Source: Clostridiales bacterium (GTDB lineage: Bacteria > Bacillota > Clostridia > Saccharofermentanales > Saccharofermentanaceae). From it: a stretch of 64,000 nt of DNA. Numbering within the stretch: the stretch's first letter is position 1; every line of letters starts with the position of its first letter. Position numbers and translations under genes: made by a program. Positions 54,019-62,842 of this stretch are shown here, in pieces. The notes under the pieces were generated by a model that saw only the letters and a program-made list of their open reading frames with translations, was not told where the DNA came from and searched no databases. The stretch lies in the NCBI GenBank assembly GCA_017480325.1, contig JAFVAY010000011.1, positions 152,178 to 216,177 of the forward strand, read 5' to 3'.

Positions 54019-55197
54019 ATGAGCGAGAATACAGAGAACAAGATGAGACCCGGCCAGCTTCTTCACGATTCCACCGGCCAGGAGCACATAATAGAGCTTA
54101 AGGATGTCAACAAGAGCTATGATGGTAATCAGGTCCTTCATGACATTACTTTCTATATCCGTAATAATGAATTTATAACTCTGCTGGGCCCTTCGGGCTG
54201 CGGTAAGTCAACGACGCTTCGTATTATCGCAGGCTTCGAGACTGCCGACTCGGGCATCGTGAACTTCGAAGGAGCGGACCTTCTCTCAGTGCCCGCGCAT
54301 AAGAGACATATTAATACTGTGTTCCAAAGATATGCGCTTTTCCCGCATCTCAATGTCTTTGATAATGTGGCCTTCGGGCTTCACCTTAAGAAGGTGCCTG
54401 CCAAGGAGGTCGAGGAGAGAGTCAACAAGGCTCTTCATACCGTGGGACTTGATGGGTTCGCGAACAGATATATAGATCAGCTCTCCGGCGGACAGATGCA
54501 GAGAGTCGCGATCGCGAGAGCCATTATCTTAAAGCCTCGCGTGCTTCTCCTGGACGAGCCTCTGGGTGCACTCGATCTCAAGATGAGAAAAGAGATGCAG
54601 ATCGAGCTTAAGCAGATGCAAAGGGAGCTCGGTATCACCTTCGTATATGTTACCCACGATCAGGAGGAGGCCCTCACCATGAGCGATAACATCATCGTCA
54701 TGAAGGACGGGTACATCCAGCAGATCGGAACTCCGATAGATATCTATAACGAGCCTAAAAATGCTTATGTAGCGGACTTCATCGGTGAGTCGAATATTAT
54801 CCCCGGCACCATGACCAAGGACCACGAGGTCACCTTCGCCGGAAGAAAGTTCGAGTGCGTTGACCCTCTGTTCCCGGAGATGAAGGAGGGGGATGTGAAC
54901 GACGTCGATGTGGTTATCCGTCCCGAGGATATCTATATCAAAGAGGAGAATGACAAGTACGTCAACGGCACGGTCCAGAGCATTATCTTCAAGGGAGTTC
55001 ACTACGAGATAATCGTGAAGGGCGATACGGGAATAGAGTGGATGATACAGGATGTCGATCCCGTGGAGGTGGGAAAGCGGGTAGGTCTTACCGTCGATCC
55101 CGATGACATTCAGATAATGAGGAAATCAAGGTTCTCGCCTTTGCCCGGAAGCTACGGCGTCCGTGGCGTGAAGGAAGAGGTTTACGCAGAGGAGTAG
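54019..55197 (+). CDS. potA: Spermidine/putrescine ABC transporter ATP-binding protein
   Basis: A 392-residue ATPase: a 20-residue N-terminal extension, Walker A GPSGCGKSTT (about 58-67), Q-loop in VFQRYALFPHLNV, signature LSGGQMQRVAIARA, Walker B LLLDEPLGALD, H-loop VTHDQEEA, then a TOBE regulatory domain (about 285-375). It powers uptake of polyamines through PotB/PotC. The next gene starts 3 bp later. Confidence 0.94.
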   Translation: MSENTENKMRPGQLLHDSTGQEHIIELKDVNKSYDGNQVLHDITFYIRNNEFITLLGPSGCGKSTTLRIIAGFETADSGIVNFEGADLLSVPAHKRHINTVFQRYALFPHLNVFDNVAFGLHLKKVPAKEVEERVNKALHTVGLDGFANRYIDQLSGGQMQRVAIARAIILKPRVLLLDEPLGALDLKMRKEMQIELKQMQRELGITFVYVTHDQEEALTMSDNIIVMKDGYIQQIGTPIDIYNEPKNAYVADFIGESNIIPGTMTKDHEVTFAGRKFECVDPLFPEMKEGDVNDVDVVIRPEDIYIKEENDKYVNGTVQSIIFKGVHYEIIVKGDTGIEWMIQDVDPVEVGKRVGLTVDPDDIQIMRKSRFSPLPGSYGVRGVKEEVYAEE

Positions 55198-55199
55198 CA

Positions 55200-56636
55200 A
55201 TGAGCGATATTAAGTCCAGATTCAAGCTAATGCCTCTACACGGCATAATCATGTGTATAGTGGCCATACTGTCCTTCGTAGCGGTCTTTATTCCCATGTT
55301 CGAGCTATTTATCCAGTATAAGAAGCAGAGGACATATTCTCTGTTCTCTCTTATCATGTCGCCTAGAGTATATGTTCCTCTTCGTGACGGAGCGGTAAAC
55401 ATCGACTTCAGAGGCTTCGGTGGTCTCATGTTCACATTGACGATAGTTGTGGCCGTGGCGGCTTTGACGCTGTCTCTGGGTTTCCAGCTTTATTCGCAGA
55501 GCAGAAGGACCAAGAGACTCGGATGCCTTACAGTCATGATATTGTTCGCGGCGAGACTTGCGGTTCACGTAATCACCTTAAACAGATTCATCACTCCCGA
55601 GATGATCGAAGCCAACAACATGACGGCCCAGAGGCTTTATGTGGTGCAGTCCCTCGTCGGGAACATCCTGTGCGTTCTGCTGTTTCTCGGAATAGCGGCA
55701 TCCCTTTACGGGGCGCTCGGACTTACCATGAACATGAAGCTTCTGTCCTATCCTTATATCGCATGGATAGTTGTGTTCACGATCCTTCCTCTGGTGCTGA
55801 TCCTCTTCAGGGCGTTCTTCGCCAAGACTTCGGGAGGATATGTTTTTAATCTCGACGGCTTCTCTACGCTCTTCCAGAACAAGACCGTAACCGCGGAGTT
55901 CTACGGCGTGAGACTTACGCTTCAGGAGTACTTCTCGGTATTCCTTCGAAGCCTTGATTACGCAGTATGGACGACCATTGGCTGTCTTCTTCTGGGGTAC
56001 CCTCTGGCGTACATCCTTCAGAGCAGATCCAAGAGACTTCACAAGACATCGAGCAAGCTCCTTCTGCTGTTCGTGCTTCCCATGTGGATGAATACGATGC
56101 TTCGTACATACGCTTGGAGAGCATTCTTCGGACAGACGGGAGTGCTTAACACCTTCCTTATGAGCGTATTCGGAATGCAGGAGCCTATACTCTTCCTTAA
56201 GGATCCCATGCTGTCTGATATCATCACCAAGTTTGTGATGGTAAATGACTTCCTGCCGTTCATGATCCTTCCTATCTATTCCGTTCTCGTAAAGATAGAC
56301 GAGAGCCTGGGACAGGCTGCGGCGGACCTGGGAGCCAACAGGGTACAGACCTTCCTTAAGGTTATATTCCCTCTGTCACTGCCCGGTGTTATCTCCGGCA
56401 TACAGATGGTATTCATGCCCTCCATGACCTTCTACATGATCCCCGATATCATTACAGAGGGTTCCAAGACCACCATCGGTAATACGGTGCAGTCTTTCAT
56501 TCTTAATGAAAGCCCTACGTATCAGCAGGCCGGAAACGTATTGTCTTTGATCCTTCTGATATTCGTGCTTATCACTATGGGCGTGCTTCGTAATCAGGAC
56601 AAGGAAGCGTCCGGAAGCGGAGGTATGGTACTGTGA
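55200..56636 (+). CDS. potB: Polyamine ABC permease PotB with extra N-terminal membrane domain
   Basis: A 478-residue permease. From about residue 183 it is a normal PotB: six helices and the EAA loop (DESLGQAAADLGANRVQTFLK, about 367). Before that lie about 180 residues with four additional hydrophobic helices (about 12-34, 74-96, 108-126 and 152-175) and an extracytoplasmic loop, not found in standard PotB of ~280 residues. There is no frameshift or second ribosome site at the join that I can see, so the fusion looks real. It ends with a GTGA overlap with potC. Confidence 0.9.
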   Translation: MSDIKSRFKLMPLHGIIMCIVAILSFVAVFIPMFELFIQYKKQRTYSLFSLIMSPRVYVPLRDGAVNIDFRGFGGLMFTLTIVVAVAALTLSLGFQLYSQSRRTKRLGCLTVMILFAARLAVHVITLNRFITPEMIEANNMTAQRLYVVQSLVGNILCVLLFLGIAASLYGALGLTMNMKLLSYPYIAWIVVFTILPLVLILFRAFFAKTSGGYVFNLDGFSTLFQNKTVTAEFYGVRLTLQEYFSVFLRSLDYAVWTTIGCLLLGYPLAYILQSRSKRLHKTSSKLLLLFVLPMWMNTMLRTYAWRAFFGQTGVLNTFLMSVFGMQEPILFLKDPMLSDIITKFVMVNDFLPFMILPIYSVLVKIDESLGQAAADLGANRVQTFLKVIFPLSLPGVISGIQMVFMPSMTFYMIPDIITEGSKTTIGNTVQSFILNESPTYQQAGNVLSLILLIFVLITMGVLRNQDKEASGSGGMVL

Positions 56637-57445
56637 GATTTATTCGTAGACTTATCCCGAATATCTATATCGGCCTGATAATAGTATTCTTATATCTTCC
56701 CATCGCGCTTCTGATCTTCTACTCGTTCAACAGCGTTCCGAAGTCCTTCATATGGGGCGGCTTCACTCTGAGAAACTACACGGGACTGTTCTCCGGAAGT
56801 GACGGAGGAGAGCTTCTTGAAGCGCTTCTTACCACGCTAAAGATCGCGGCGATCGCGTCTGTCGTGTCCACCATATTCGGCGTCATAAGCTGTCTCGGTA
56901 TGGCTTATCTTCCTAAGAAGCTTCAGAGCGTGATAATGAGCGCGACATATATCCCGAACGTTATGCCGGAGCTTGTTATCGGTATCTCGTTCATGCTCCT
57001 GTTCTCGTTCCTCGGAGTTCAGAAGGGACAGTTCACACTTATCTGTGCGCACATCGCATTCTGTGTGCCCTTTGCTATCCTCTCGATAGATCCGAAGATA
57101 CGTCAGCTTGATAAGAATCTGTCAGAGGCTGCGATGGATCTGGGAGCTACCAGACTACAGACCTTAAGGCTCGTCATTATCCCGGAGATCATGCCCGGTA
57201 TACTGTCGTCACTTCTTCTGACGTTCACGCTCTCGGTCGACGATTACCTTATAAGTAACTTCAACGTCAACTCTTCGGTTCAGACGCTGCCGATGAAGAT
57301 ATACTCCATGGCGAAGTTCGGCGTGAACCCGAAGATGAATGCGCTGACAACTATACTTTTCGCGGCGGTATTCATAATGCTGCTGTTGTCCAATATTTCC
57401 AAGATAAAGTCATCAAAAGAGAGAAACGGAGGAGTAAAGAAATGA
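56633..57445 (+). CDS. potC: Polyamine ABC permease PotC
   Basis: A 270-residue permease from a GTG start overlapping the potB stop. It has six transmembrane helices, the typical YLPIALLIFYSFNS first segment and the EAA loop DKNLSEAAMDLGATRLQTLR (about 160). It forms the channel with PotB. A 4-bp ATGA overlap joins it to potD. Confidence 0.94.
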   Translation: MRFIRRLIPNIYIGLIIVFLYLPIALLIFYSFNSVPKSFIWGGFTLRNYTGLFSGSDGGELLEALLTTLKIAAIASVVSTIFGVISCLGMAYLPKKLQSVIMSATYIPNVMPELVIGISFMLLFSFLGVQKGQFTLICAHIAFCVPFAILSIDPKIRQLDKNLSEAAMDLGATRLQTLRLVIIPEIMPGILSSLLLTFTLSVDDYLISNFNVNSSVQTLPMKIYSMAKFGVNPKMNALTTILFAAVFIMLLLSNISKIKSSKERNGGVKK

Positions 57446-58551
57446 AGAACATCAGAAAAGCAATCAGCATCCTAAGCACGGCGGCCCTTATGACCGTCTC
57501 CATGCTGGGGGCCACAGCCTGCGACAGCAGACAGGAGCTCATCATCTATAACTGGGGTGAGTATATTGCAGAGGACACCATAGCCAAGTTCGAGGCCGCT
57601 TACCCTCAGTACAAGGTTATCTACAGAACCTTTGAGACCAACGAGACTATGTACCCCAACCTCGATAATACCTACGATGTTATTATCCCTTCAGAGTACA
57701 TGGTATGCAGACTTATTAACGAGCAGAGGATACAGCCTCTCGACTGGTCTATGCTTCCGAACGTTACTGCCAACATGGATCCTATGTTCAACGACCTTAC
57801 CTATTCTCAGGATCAGAGCCTTTCTGACGAGGTCCTGGATTATGCGGTTCCTTATCTTTACTGCACGGTAGGTCTCGTATATGATGCCAACAAGATCGAG
57901 CTTCCCGAGGGGACAACGGATCCTTCAGTGATATGGGATGTTGTCTTTGACGAGGCAAATTCCGGCAACATCGGTATGTATGACTCCATGAGAGAGTCCA
58001 TCGGCGTCGCTCTTAACTATCTGGGCTACTCCATCAATTCCATGGACGAGAACGAGCTTGCCGAGGCTATGCAGCTTCTTATCGATCAGAAGGCTAACCT
58101 TAACCCTACCTACGGCGTAGATAACCTTAAGGATAAGATGGCTTCGGGCGAGATGGCGGCTTCCATCGCATGGTCCGGTGACCATATCGTAATGCTCGAC
58201 AGGATCGAGGAGCTCGGTAACGACGATATCGATCTTCAGTTCGTGCTCCCCGAGGGCTCCAACTGGTCCGTCGACATGATGTGTATCCCCACGAATGCAG
58301 TCAACTACGAGGGTGCTCACGACTTCATCAACTTTATGTATGAGCCGCAGATTGCTCTCGAGAACTGTGAATATGTAGGTTACTCCACACCTAACGTTGC
58401 CGCCAAGGCGATGCTGGACCCTGAGGTCGCCGGCAATGTATACTACTATCCCACACCCGAGATCTTCGCGACACTTGAGGTTTACTATTCTTCTTCCGAT
58501 ATCGAGGAGAGATACACAGAGATCTGGAATACGGTCAAGGCATCGGCGTAA
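57442..58551 (+). CDS. potD: Polyamine-binding lipoprotein PotD
   Basis: A 369-residue extracellular solute-binding protein with a lipoprotein-type signal (hydrophobic run then ATAC, about Cys27, a slightly loose lipobox). The family pattern is clear: LIIYNWGEYIAEDTIAKFE after the signal, YDVIIPSEYMV, then WSMLPN and the MAASIAWSGDH segment. Aromatic and acidic residues typical of polyamine-site proteins are present, but putrescine and spermidine preference cannot be told. It is the last gene of the operon; a hairpin follows. Confidence 0.92.
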   Translation: MKNIRKAISILSTAALMTVSMLGATACDSRQELIIYNWGEYIAEDTIAKFEAAYPQYKVIYRTFETNETMYPNLDNTYDVIIPSEYMVCRLINEQRIQPLDWSMLPNVTANMDPMFNDLTYSQDQSLSDEVLDYAVPYLYCTVGLVYDANKIELPEGTTDPSVIWDVVFDEANSGNIGMYDSMRESIGVALNYLGYSINSMDENELAEAMQLLIDQKANLNPTYGVDNLKDKMASGEMAASIAWSGDHIVMLDRIEELGNDDIDLQFVLPEGSNWSVDMMCIPTNAVNYEGAHDFINFMYEPQIALENCEYVGYSTPNVAAKAMLDPEVAGNVYYYPTPEIFATLEVYYSSSDIEERYTEIWNTVKASA

Positions 58552-58590
58552 ATCACTTGTTTTTTACGGGCTTTGAGTATATCCTTAACG

Positions 58591-58614
58591 GGCGGTCTTC
58601 TAAGGAGGGCCGCC
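58591..58614 (+). terminator. Hairpin after potD
   Basis: GGCGGTCTTC (58591-58600) pairs along its whole length, with two G-T wobbles, with GAGGGCCGCC (58605-58614) around a TAAG loop. The U-run is poor, so it may act with Rho or be a 3' stabiliser. Confidence 0.55.
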
Positions 58615-58643
58615 TGTATTGATTAAGGAAGGGGCATCCCGGG

Positions 58644-59468
58644 ATGCAGGCAGATCATAAGGGCGGTTCGCGCTATGCCGTGAACTTCGCGAAAAGAATA
58701 GTAGTCAAGGTCGGCACATCTACCATTACCTATGAGAATGGCAAGATGAACCACGGCAATATCGACAGGCTGTGTCGCGGTATCGCAGATGTCTGGAACA
58801 GCGGAAGAGAGATCATCCTGGTGACCTCAGGCGCTATCGGCGTCGGTATCGGCAGCCTTAATCTGCCAGAGAAGCCGGAGGATATCCCTCAGAAGCAGGC
58901 TATCGCGGCAGTCGGACAGTGCGAGCTTATGAACGCGTATACTCGTTCTTTCGCGGAATATTCTTACGTGTGCGGTCAGATCCTGCTTACCAAGGACGGT
59001 ATAGCGGATAAGCTGCAGCGCCATAACATTACCAATACCATCGAGGCGATGCTCGAGAGACATCTGATCCCGGTCATCAATGAGAACGATACCGTGTCAA
59101 CGAACGAGATCTGGCACAACGGTACCTTCGGAGATAACGATACGCTTTCCGCTGATGTAGCAAGGCTTATGCATGCGGATCTTCTTATTATTCTGTCGGA
59201 TATCGACGGACTATATACGGGCAATCCCAAGGAAGACGAGGATGCCAGACGTATATCCTATGTGGAGAAGATAACGGACGAGATGCTGGGCTTCTCCAAG
59301 GGTGCCGGAAGCAAGCTTGGGACCGGCGGAATGCAGACCAAGATAATGGCTATGCAGATGGTTACACAGAACGGGATCAACGGAGTTATCGCATCCGGAT
59401 CCGCGCCTCAGGTCATAGAGCAGATACTCGATCAGGACGATATAGGTACTTTCTTCGCCGCTATCTGA
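58644..59468 (+). CDS. proB: Glutamate 5-kinase
   Basis: A 274-residue kinase of the amino acid kinase fold: KRIVVKVGTSTITYENGKMN start, VTSGAIGVGIG, AVGQCELM, NENDTVSTNEI and the GTGGMQTKIMAMQMV motif. It phosphorylates L-glutamate in proline synthesis. It stops after the kinase domain with no C-terminal PUA domain, as in many shorter Gram-positive forms. No proA lies next to it in this window. AAGGAAGGGG precedes the ATG. Confidence 0.93.
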   Translation: MQADHKGGSRYAVNFAKRIVVKVGTSTITYENGKMNHGNIDRLCRGIADVWNSGREIILVTSGAIGVGIGSLNLPEKPEDIPQKQAIAAVGQCELMNAYTRSFAEYSYVCGQILLTKDGIADKLQRHNITNTIEAMLERHLIPVINENDTVSTNEIWHNGTFGDNDTLSADVARLMHADLLIILSDIDGLYTGNPKEDEDARRISYVEKITDEMLGFSKGAGSKLGTGGMQTKIMAMQMVTQNGINGVIASGSAPQVIEQILDQDDIGTFFAAI

Positions 59469-59474
59469 TATTTT

Positions 59475-59495
59475 ATTCGGTTATGTTCACCGAAT
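59475..59495 (+). terminator. Weak terminator-like hairpin after proB
   Basis: ATTCGGT (59475-59481), a 7-nt loop, ACCGAAT (59489-59495), followed by GTTTATATTT. Confidence 0.4.
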
Positions 59496-59531
59496 GTTTA
59501 TATTTGACGGATGCTTCGGTAATATTCAGCA

Positions 59532-59549
59532 TGCTACAATCAGACTATG
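59532..59549 (+). promoter_or_regulatory. Putative leaderless promoter/start of the GGDEF-EAL gene
   Basis: TGCTACAAT (59532-59540), an extended -10, ends exactly 6 nt before the ATG at 59547; no Shine-Dalgarno is present. The only -35-like TTGACG (59504-59509) is 25 bp away, too far. Confidence 0.45.
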
Positions 59550-61823
59550 ATCTGGTTTGTTATAACAGCAGCTATTCTTGCGATCGTGACAGTATTCTGT
59601 CTCGTTCGTGCTCAAAGGAGCGATAAAGAGATCGCGCCTATCGTAGCTCAGATCCTTTTCTGGCTGCTGATCCCCCTTGTATCTAATACCGTACTGGCTT
59701 TAAGTAACAACCCGGATGTCTGCAGATTCTGCTATACCGTGTACTTTATCAGTACGACCTTCATGCTGTTCTACTTCGCGCAGTTCGCGGTCAAATTCTG
59801 TAATTACGATAAGCAGCTGCCCCTGATAAGAAAGATCATGGCGGGCGTTGTAGCCTTAGATGTCATTAATCTGATTCTAAATTACGGACTGCACCATGTA
59901 TTTCAGCTTAGTGTTGTGGACGGTGCGGTTACGTTCGAGTCCTTGTGGTATCACAAGATTCATCTCGTATTATCCTTCCTGCTGTTCGGCGTGTCGCTTG
60001 GCGCCTTCATAATAAAGTGCATTAGGACTTCCAAGCTTTATAGAGACAAGTATATAGTCATACTCTTCGCGAGCGTGGTGACTTCAGCATGGGAGCTGTT
60101 CCATGTATTTACTAATGAGAACGTAGACCAGGCAATCGTCGGTTTCTCCATTTGCGGTATTTTTATCTATCTTTATTCTCTGGAATATGTGCCTTCGGTC
60201 CTTATGGATGAGATGAAGAAGACGGTGCTCGCGACTGTATCGGACGGCATTCTGTTCTTCGATGAGAACCGTGAGTGTATATATGCCAACTCCGCAGCTA
60301 AGCTTATGCTTGGCATGGGTATAAATGAGACTGCCAACGGCTTCGAGAAGCTGTTAAGTCTTACGGGAGAGGACAGGGAGGAGTCGGCTCACTACGAGTC
60401 CAAGTCTCTGACCTGCACCAAGATAGAGGACGGGGAAGAATATATCTACGATGTGGAGCTGCACAAGCTTCATGATCTTCAGGGTAAGAGGATCGGGTCT
60501 TTCGCGAAAATTACGGATAATACGGAGAGAACAAAGCGTGAGAATCTTAACAGGTATCTCGCGACTCACGATAAGCTCACGGGTATCTACAACACAGACA
60601 GACTTTATGACTCCATAAGAGAGGTGCTTCAGAATAATCCTGATAAGGAATTCTATGTTGTAGCTTCCGATATCAAGGAATTTAAGCTTGTTAATGACAG
60701 ATACGGAAGAGAGTTCGCGGATAAGCTTCTTATAAGGATCGCTAATCTTCTTAAGGATAAGGCGGCATCCTCCACCACTAGATACGGAAGGATCGGAAGC
60801 GATAAGTTCGGATGTCTTATAGAGAAGAGCGTCTTCTCGGAGGATACCTTCATATCTGCCATGAAGGAGGTCCCGAATATAGACAGGAACCTCGTAATAC
60901 CTATCATCATGCACGTCGGTGCATATGAAGTGGAAGATAAGAACATGCCGGTATCTGCCATGTTCGACCGAGCATTTATAGCTATCGCGGGAGTTAAGCA
61001 CGAGGCTGAGGCCAAGGTCGCATACTATGAGGACGATTCCAGAGATGCGCTTCTGTGGGATCAGAAGGTAACGGAGCAGCTTGATAATGCTATCCTTACA
61101 GGCCAGATCGTTCCTTATCTGCAGGCTCAGGTATCCCGGGAGGGTAAAGTGGTCGGTGCCGAGGTCCTGGTAAGATGGATCCATCCCGAGGAGGGCTTTA
61201 TGCCACCCGGTAGATTCCTTAGTGTTCTGGAGAAGAACGGCATGATCGGCAAGATCGACCAGTATATATGGGAGTGCGCCTGCAGGATATTAAGAAGATG
61301 GTCGTATGAGGGTCGCGATGATCTTTATCTGTCAGTGAATATATCTCCTAAGGATTTCTACATGATGGATGTTCCTTCGATCATAATCGCTCTGGCAGAT
61401 AAGTATGAGCTTGATCGTAAGAGATTAAGACTTGAGATCACAGAGACTATCATGATGGACGATATTGATGAGAAGCTTAAGACTATAGACAGACTTCGCG
61501 AGGCGGGCTTCATCGTGGAGATGGATGACTTCGGAAGCGGATACTCATCCCTCAACATGCTTAAGGATATGCCTGTCGACGTTCTGAAGCTAGATATGAT
61601 ATTCCTTAATGACACAGCTCATAATGAGAGAACGAAGAAGATCATGTCCCTGATCATTGATCTGGCTAAGAGCCTCGATGTTCCCGTGATCGCAGAGGGC
61701 GTCGAGACAGTTGAGCAGGTCGATTTCCTGGCTAAGATGGGATGCGATTTCTTCCAGGGTTACTACTTCGCACGCCCGGTAAGCTTAGACGAGTACGAGA
61801 AGAAGAATCTGGCAGCATCTTGA
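59547..61823 (+). CDS. 7TM-PAS-GGDEF-EAL protein, probable c-di-GMP phosphodiesterase
   Basis: A 758-residue membrane protein: seven N-terminal helices (about 3-215) like the 7TM sensor of some histidine kinases, a PAS domain (about 222-328), a GGDEF domain (about 335-500) and an EAL domain (about 508-750). The GGDEF signature is degenerate (GSDKF, 417-421), so cyclase activity is unlikely; the domain may bind GTP and regulate. The EAL domain looks active: EVLVRW (Glu539), Asn598 in SVNIS, Glu630 in LEITET, DDFGSG (Asp660-Asp661), Lys681, Glu717 and Gln737. It should hydrolyse c-di-GMP to pGpG, opposing the three cyclases in this window. Confidence 0.93.
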   Translation: MIWFVITAAILAIVTVFCLVRAQRSDKEIAPIVAQILFWLLIPLVSNTVLALSNNPDVCRFCYTVYFISTTFMLFYFAQFAVKFCNYDKQLPLIRKIMAGVVALDVINLILNYGLHHVFQLSVVDGAVTFESLWYHKIHLVLSFLLFGVSLGAFIIKCIRTSKLYRDKYIVILFASVVTSAWELFHVFTNENVDQAIVGFSICGIFIYLYSLEYVPSVLMDEMKKTVLATVSDGILFFDENRECIYANSAAKLMLGMGINETANGFEKLLSLTGEDREESAHYESKSLTCTKIEDGEEYIYDVELHKLHDLQGKRIGSFAKITDNTERTKRENLNRYLATHDKLTGIYNTDRLYDSIREVLQNNPDKEFYVVASDIKEFKLVNDRYGREFADKLLIRIANLLKDKAASSTTRYGRIGSDKFGCLIEKSVFSEDTFISAMKEVPNIDRNLVIPIIMHVGAYEVEDKNMPVSAMFDRAFIAIAGVKHEAEAKVAYYEDDSRDALLWDQKVTEQLDNAILTGQIVPYLQAQVSREGKVVGAEVLVRWIHPEEGFMPPGRFLSVLEKNGMIGKIDQYIWECACRILRRWSYEGRDDLYLSVNISPKDFYMMDVPSIIIALADKYELDRKRLRLEITETIMMDDIDEKLKTIDRLREAGFIVEMDDFGSGYSSLNMLKDMPVDVLKLDMIFLNDTAHNERTKKIMSLIIDLAKSLDVPVIAEGVETVEQVDFLAKMGCDFFQGYYFARPVSLDEYEKKNLAAS

Positions 61824-61844
61824 TAAAAAGGAGAGTATAAAGCA

Positions 61845-62579
61845 ATGAAGTATCAGTGTAAAATTTGCGGGTATATCTATGATGACAGCAAGCAGCCTGT
61901 TCCCTTTGAGCAGTTGCCTGATGACTGGAGGTGCCCCTGCTGCGGTGCCGCTAAATCAGATTTCGCGCCTTTGGAGTCCGTTCCTGAAGAGGAAGTGAAG
62001 AAGGCTGCCGATAATACAAATTCCAAGGAGGAAAAGAAGATGGCAAACAAGTATGCCGGTACTAAGACAGAGAAGAACCTTGAGGCTGCATTCGCAGGTG
62101 AGTCCCAGGCGAGAAATAAATATACGTATTTCGCATCTAAGGCAAAGAAAGAAGGCTTCGAGCAGATTGCTGCGATTTTCCTGAAGACCGCCGACAACGA
62201 GAAGGAGCATGCCAAGATGTGGTTCAAGGAGTTGGGCGGTATCGGTGATACAGCCGCTAATCTGAAGGCTGCAGCTGACGGCGAGAACTATGAGTGGACT
62301 GATATGTACGAGGACTTCGCCAAGACTGCTGAGGAGGAAGGCTTCCCTGAGCTGGCGGCTAAGTTCCGTCTCGTAGGCGAGATCGAGAAGCATCACGAGG
62401 AGAGATACAGAGCGCTTCTTAACAACGTTGAGATGCAGAAGGTATTCGAGAAGAGCGAGGTCAAGGTCTGGGAGTGCAGAAACTGCGGTCACATCGTAGT
62501 CGGCACAAAGGCCCCTGAGGTCTGCCCTGTATGTGCTCATCCTCAGAGCTACTTCGAGGTCAACGCCGAGAATTACTGA
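61845..62579 (+). CDS. rbr: Rubredoxin-rubrerythrin fusion
   Basis: A 244-residue protein. Residues 1-45 are a rubredoxin (CKICG and CPCCG, Cys5, 8, 30 and 33), followed by a charged linker, a diiron ferritin-like domain (about 70-200, with the [17 protein letters not shown] and [10 protein letters not shown] ligand segments) and a second rubredoxin-like domain at the end (CRNCG and CPVCAHP). Rubrerythrin reduces hydrogen peroxide in anaerobes, with rubredoxin as electron donor; here donor and enzyme are one chain. Inside the linker lies a perfect AAGGAGG (62025-62031) 8 nt before Met66 (62040), exactly where separate rubrerythrins start, so a 179-residue form is probably also made. Confidence 0.92.
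   Translation: MKYQCKICGYIYDDSKQPVPFEQLPDDWRCPCCGAAKSDFAPLESVPEEEVKKAADNTNSKEEKKMANKYAGTKTEKNLEAAFAGESQARNKYTYFASKAKKEGFEQIAAIFLKTADNEKEHAKMWFKELGGIGDTAANLKAAADGENYEWTDMYEDFAKTAEEEGFPELAAKFRLVGEIEKHHEERYRALLNNVEMQKVFEKSEVKVWECRNCGHIVVGTKAPEVCPVCAHPQSYFEVNAENY
62025..62042 (+). promoter_or_regulatory. Internal ribosome site for a separate rubrerythrin
   Basis: AAGGAGG (62025-62031), 8 nt, ATG (62040-62042), inside the fused gene at the start of the canonical rubrerythrin ([14 protein letters not shown]). Confidence 0.6.
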
Positions 62580-62628
62580 TAATTAGCTTCCTTGTGAGTG
62601 ATAGGGGCGATGAGGGATTTCACCTCCG
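62580..62628. other. Gap between the rubrerythrin gene and the repeat array
   Basis: No gene or terminator is recognised in this stretch. On the minus strand it holds GGAGGTGAAATC without a following ATG, which could be the relic of a gene start. Confidence 0.3.
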
Positions 62629-62827
62629 CTGTGGACTAAACTATGTTATTGTGTGAATCTAGTCCACAGAACCGGTTGTTTTTGTGGACTAGAAACCATG
62701 AATTGCTTAGATTAGTCCACAGATTCAATAGATTTGAGGACTAACTTCTTCATTTCAGTTTAATTAGTCCACATAGTAAGATGAAACTGTGGACTAAGAC
62801 AGCATAATGAGTCGTGCTAGTCCACAG
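62629..62827. repeat. Regular array of four alternating inverted-repeat units
   Basis: Eight copies of one motif alternate strictly in orientation. GTGGACTA begins at 62631, 62684, 62736 (as GAGGACTA) and 62789; TAGTCCAC begins at 62660, 62713, 62765 and 62818. Within each pair the distance between arms is exactly 21 nt; between pairs it is 16, 15 and 16 nt, so the period is 53, 52 and 53 bp. The first and fourth arms extend to perfect 10-bp CTGTGGACTA/TAGTCCACAG. The 21-nt and 15-16-nt segments between arms are unrelated to each other. There is no coding frame through it. Confidence 0.85.
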
Positions 62828-62842
62828 TTGTGTAAGAGAATA

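Noticed and set aside
62629..62827. DnaA-box cluster or replication origin
   Set aside because: TAGTCCACA resembles TTATCCACA at 7 of 9 positions, but all inverted copies share the same two deviations at positions 2-3, and no dnaA, dnaN or AT-rich unwinding region lies nearby.
62629..62827. CRISPR array
   Set aside because: Motifs are 8-10 bp, alternate in orientation, and no cas gene is in the window.
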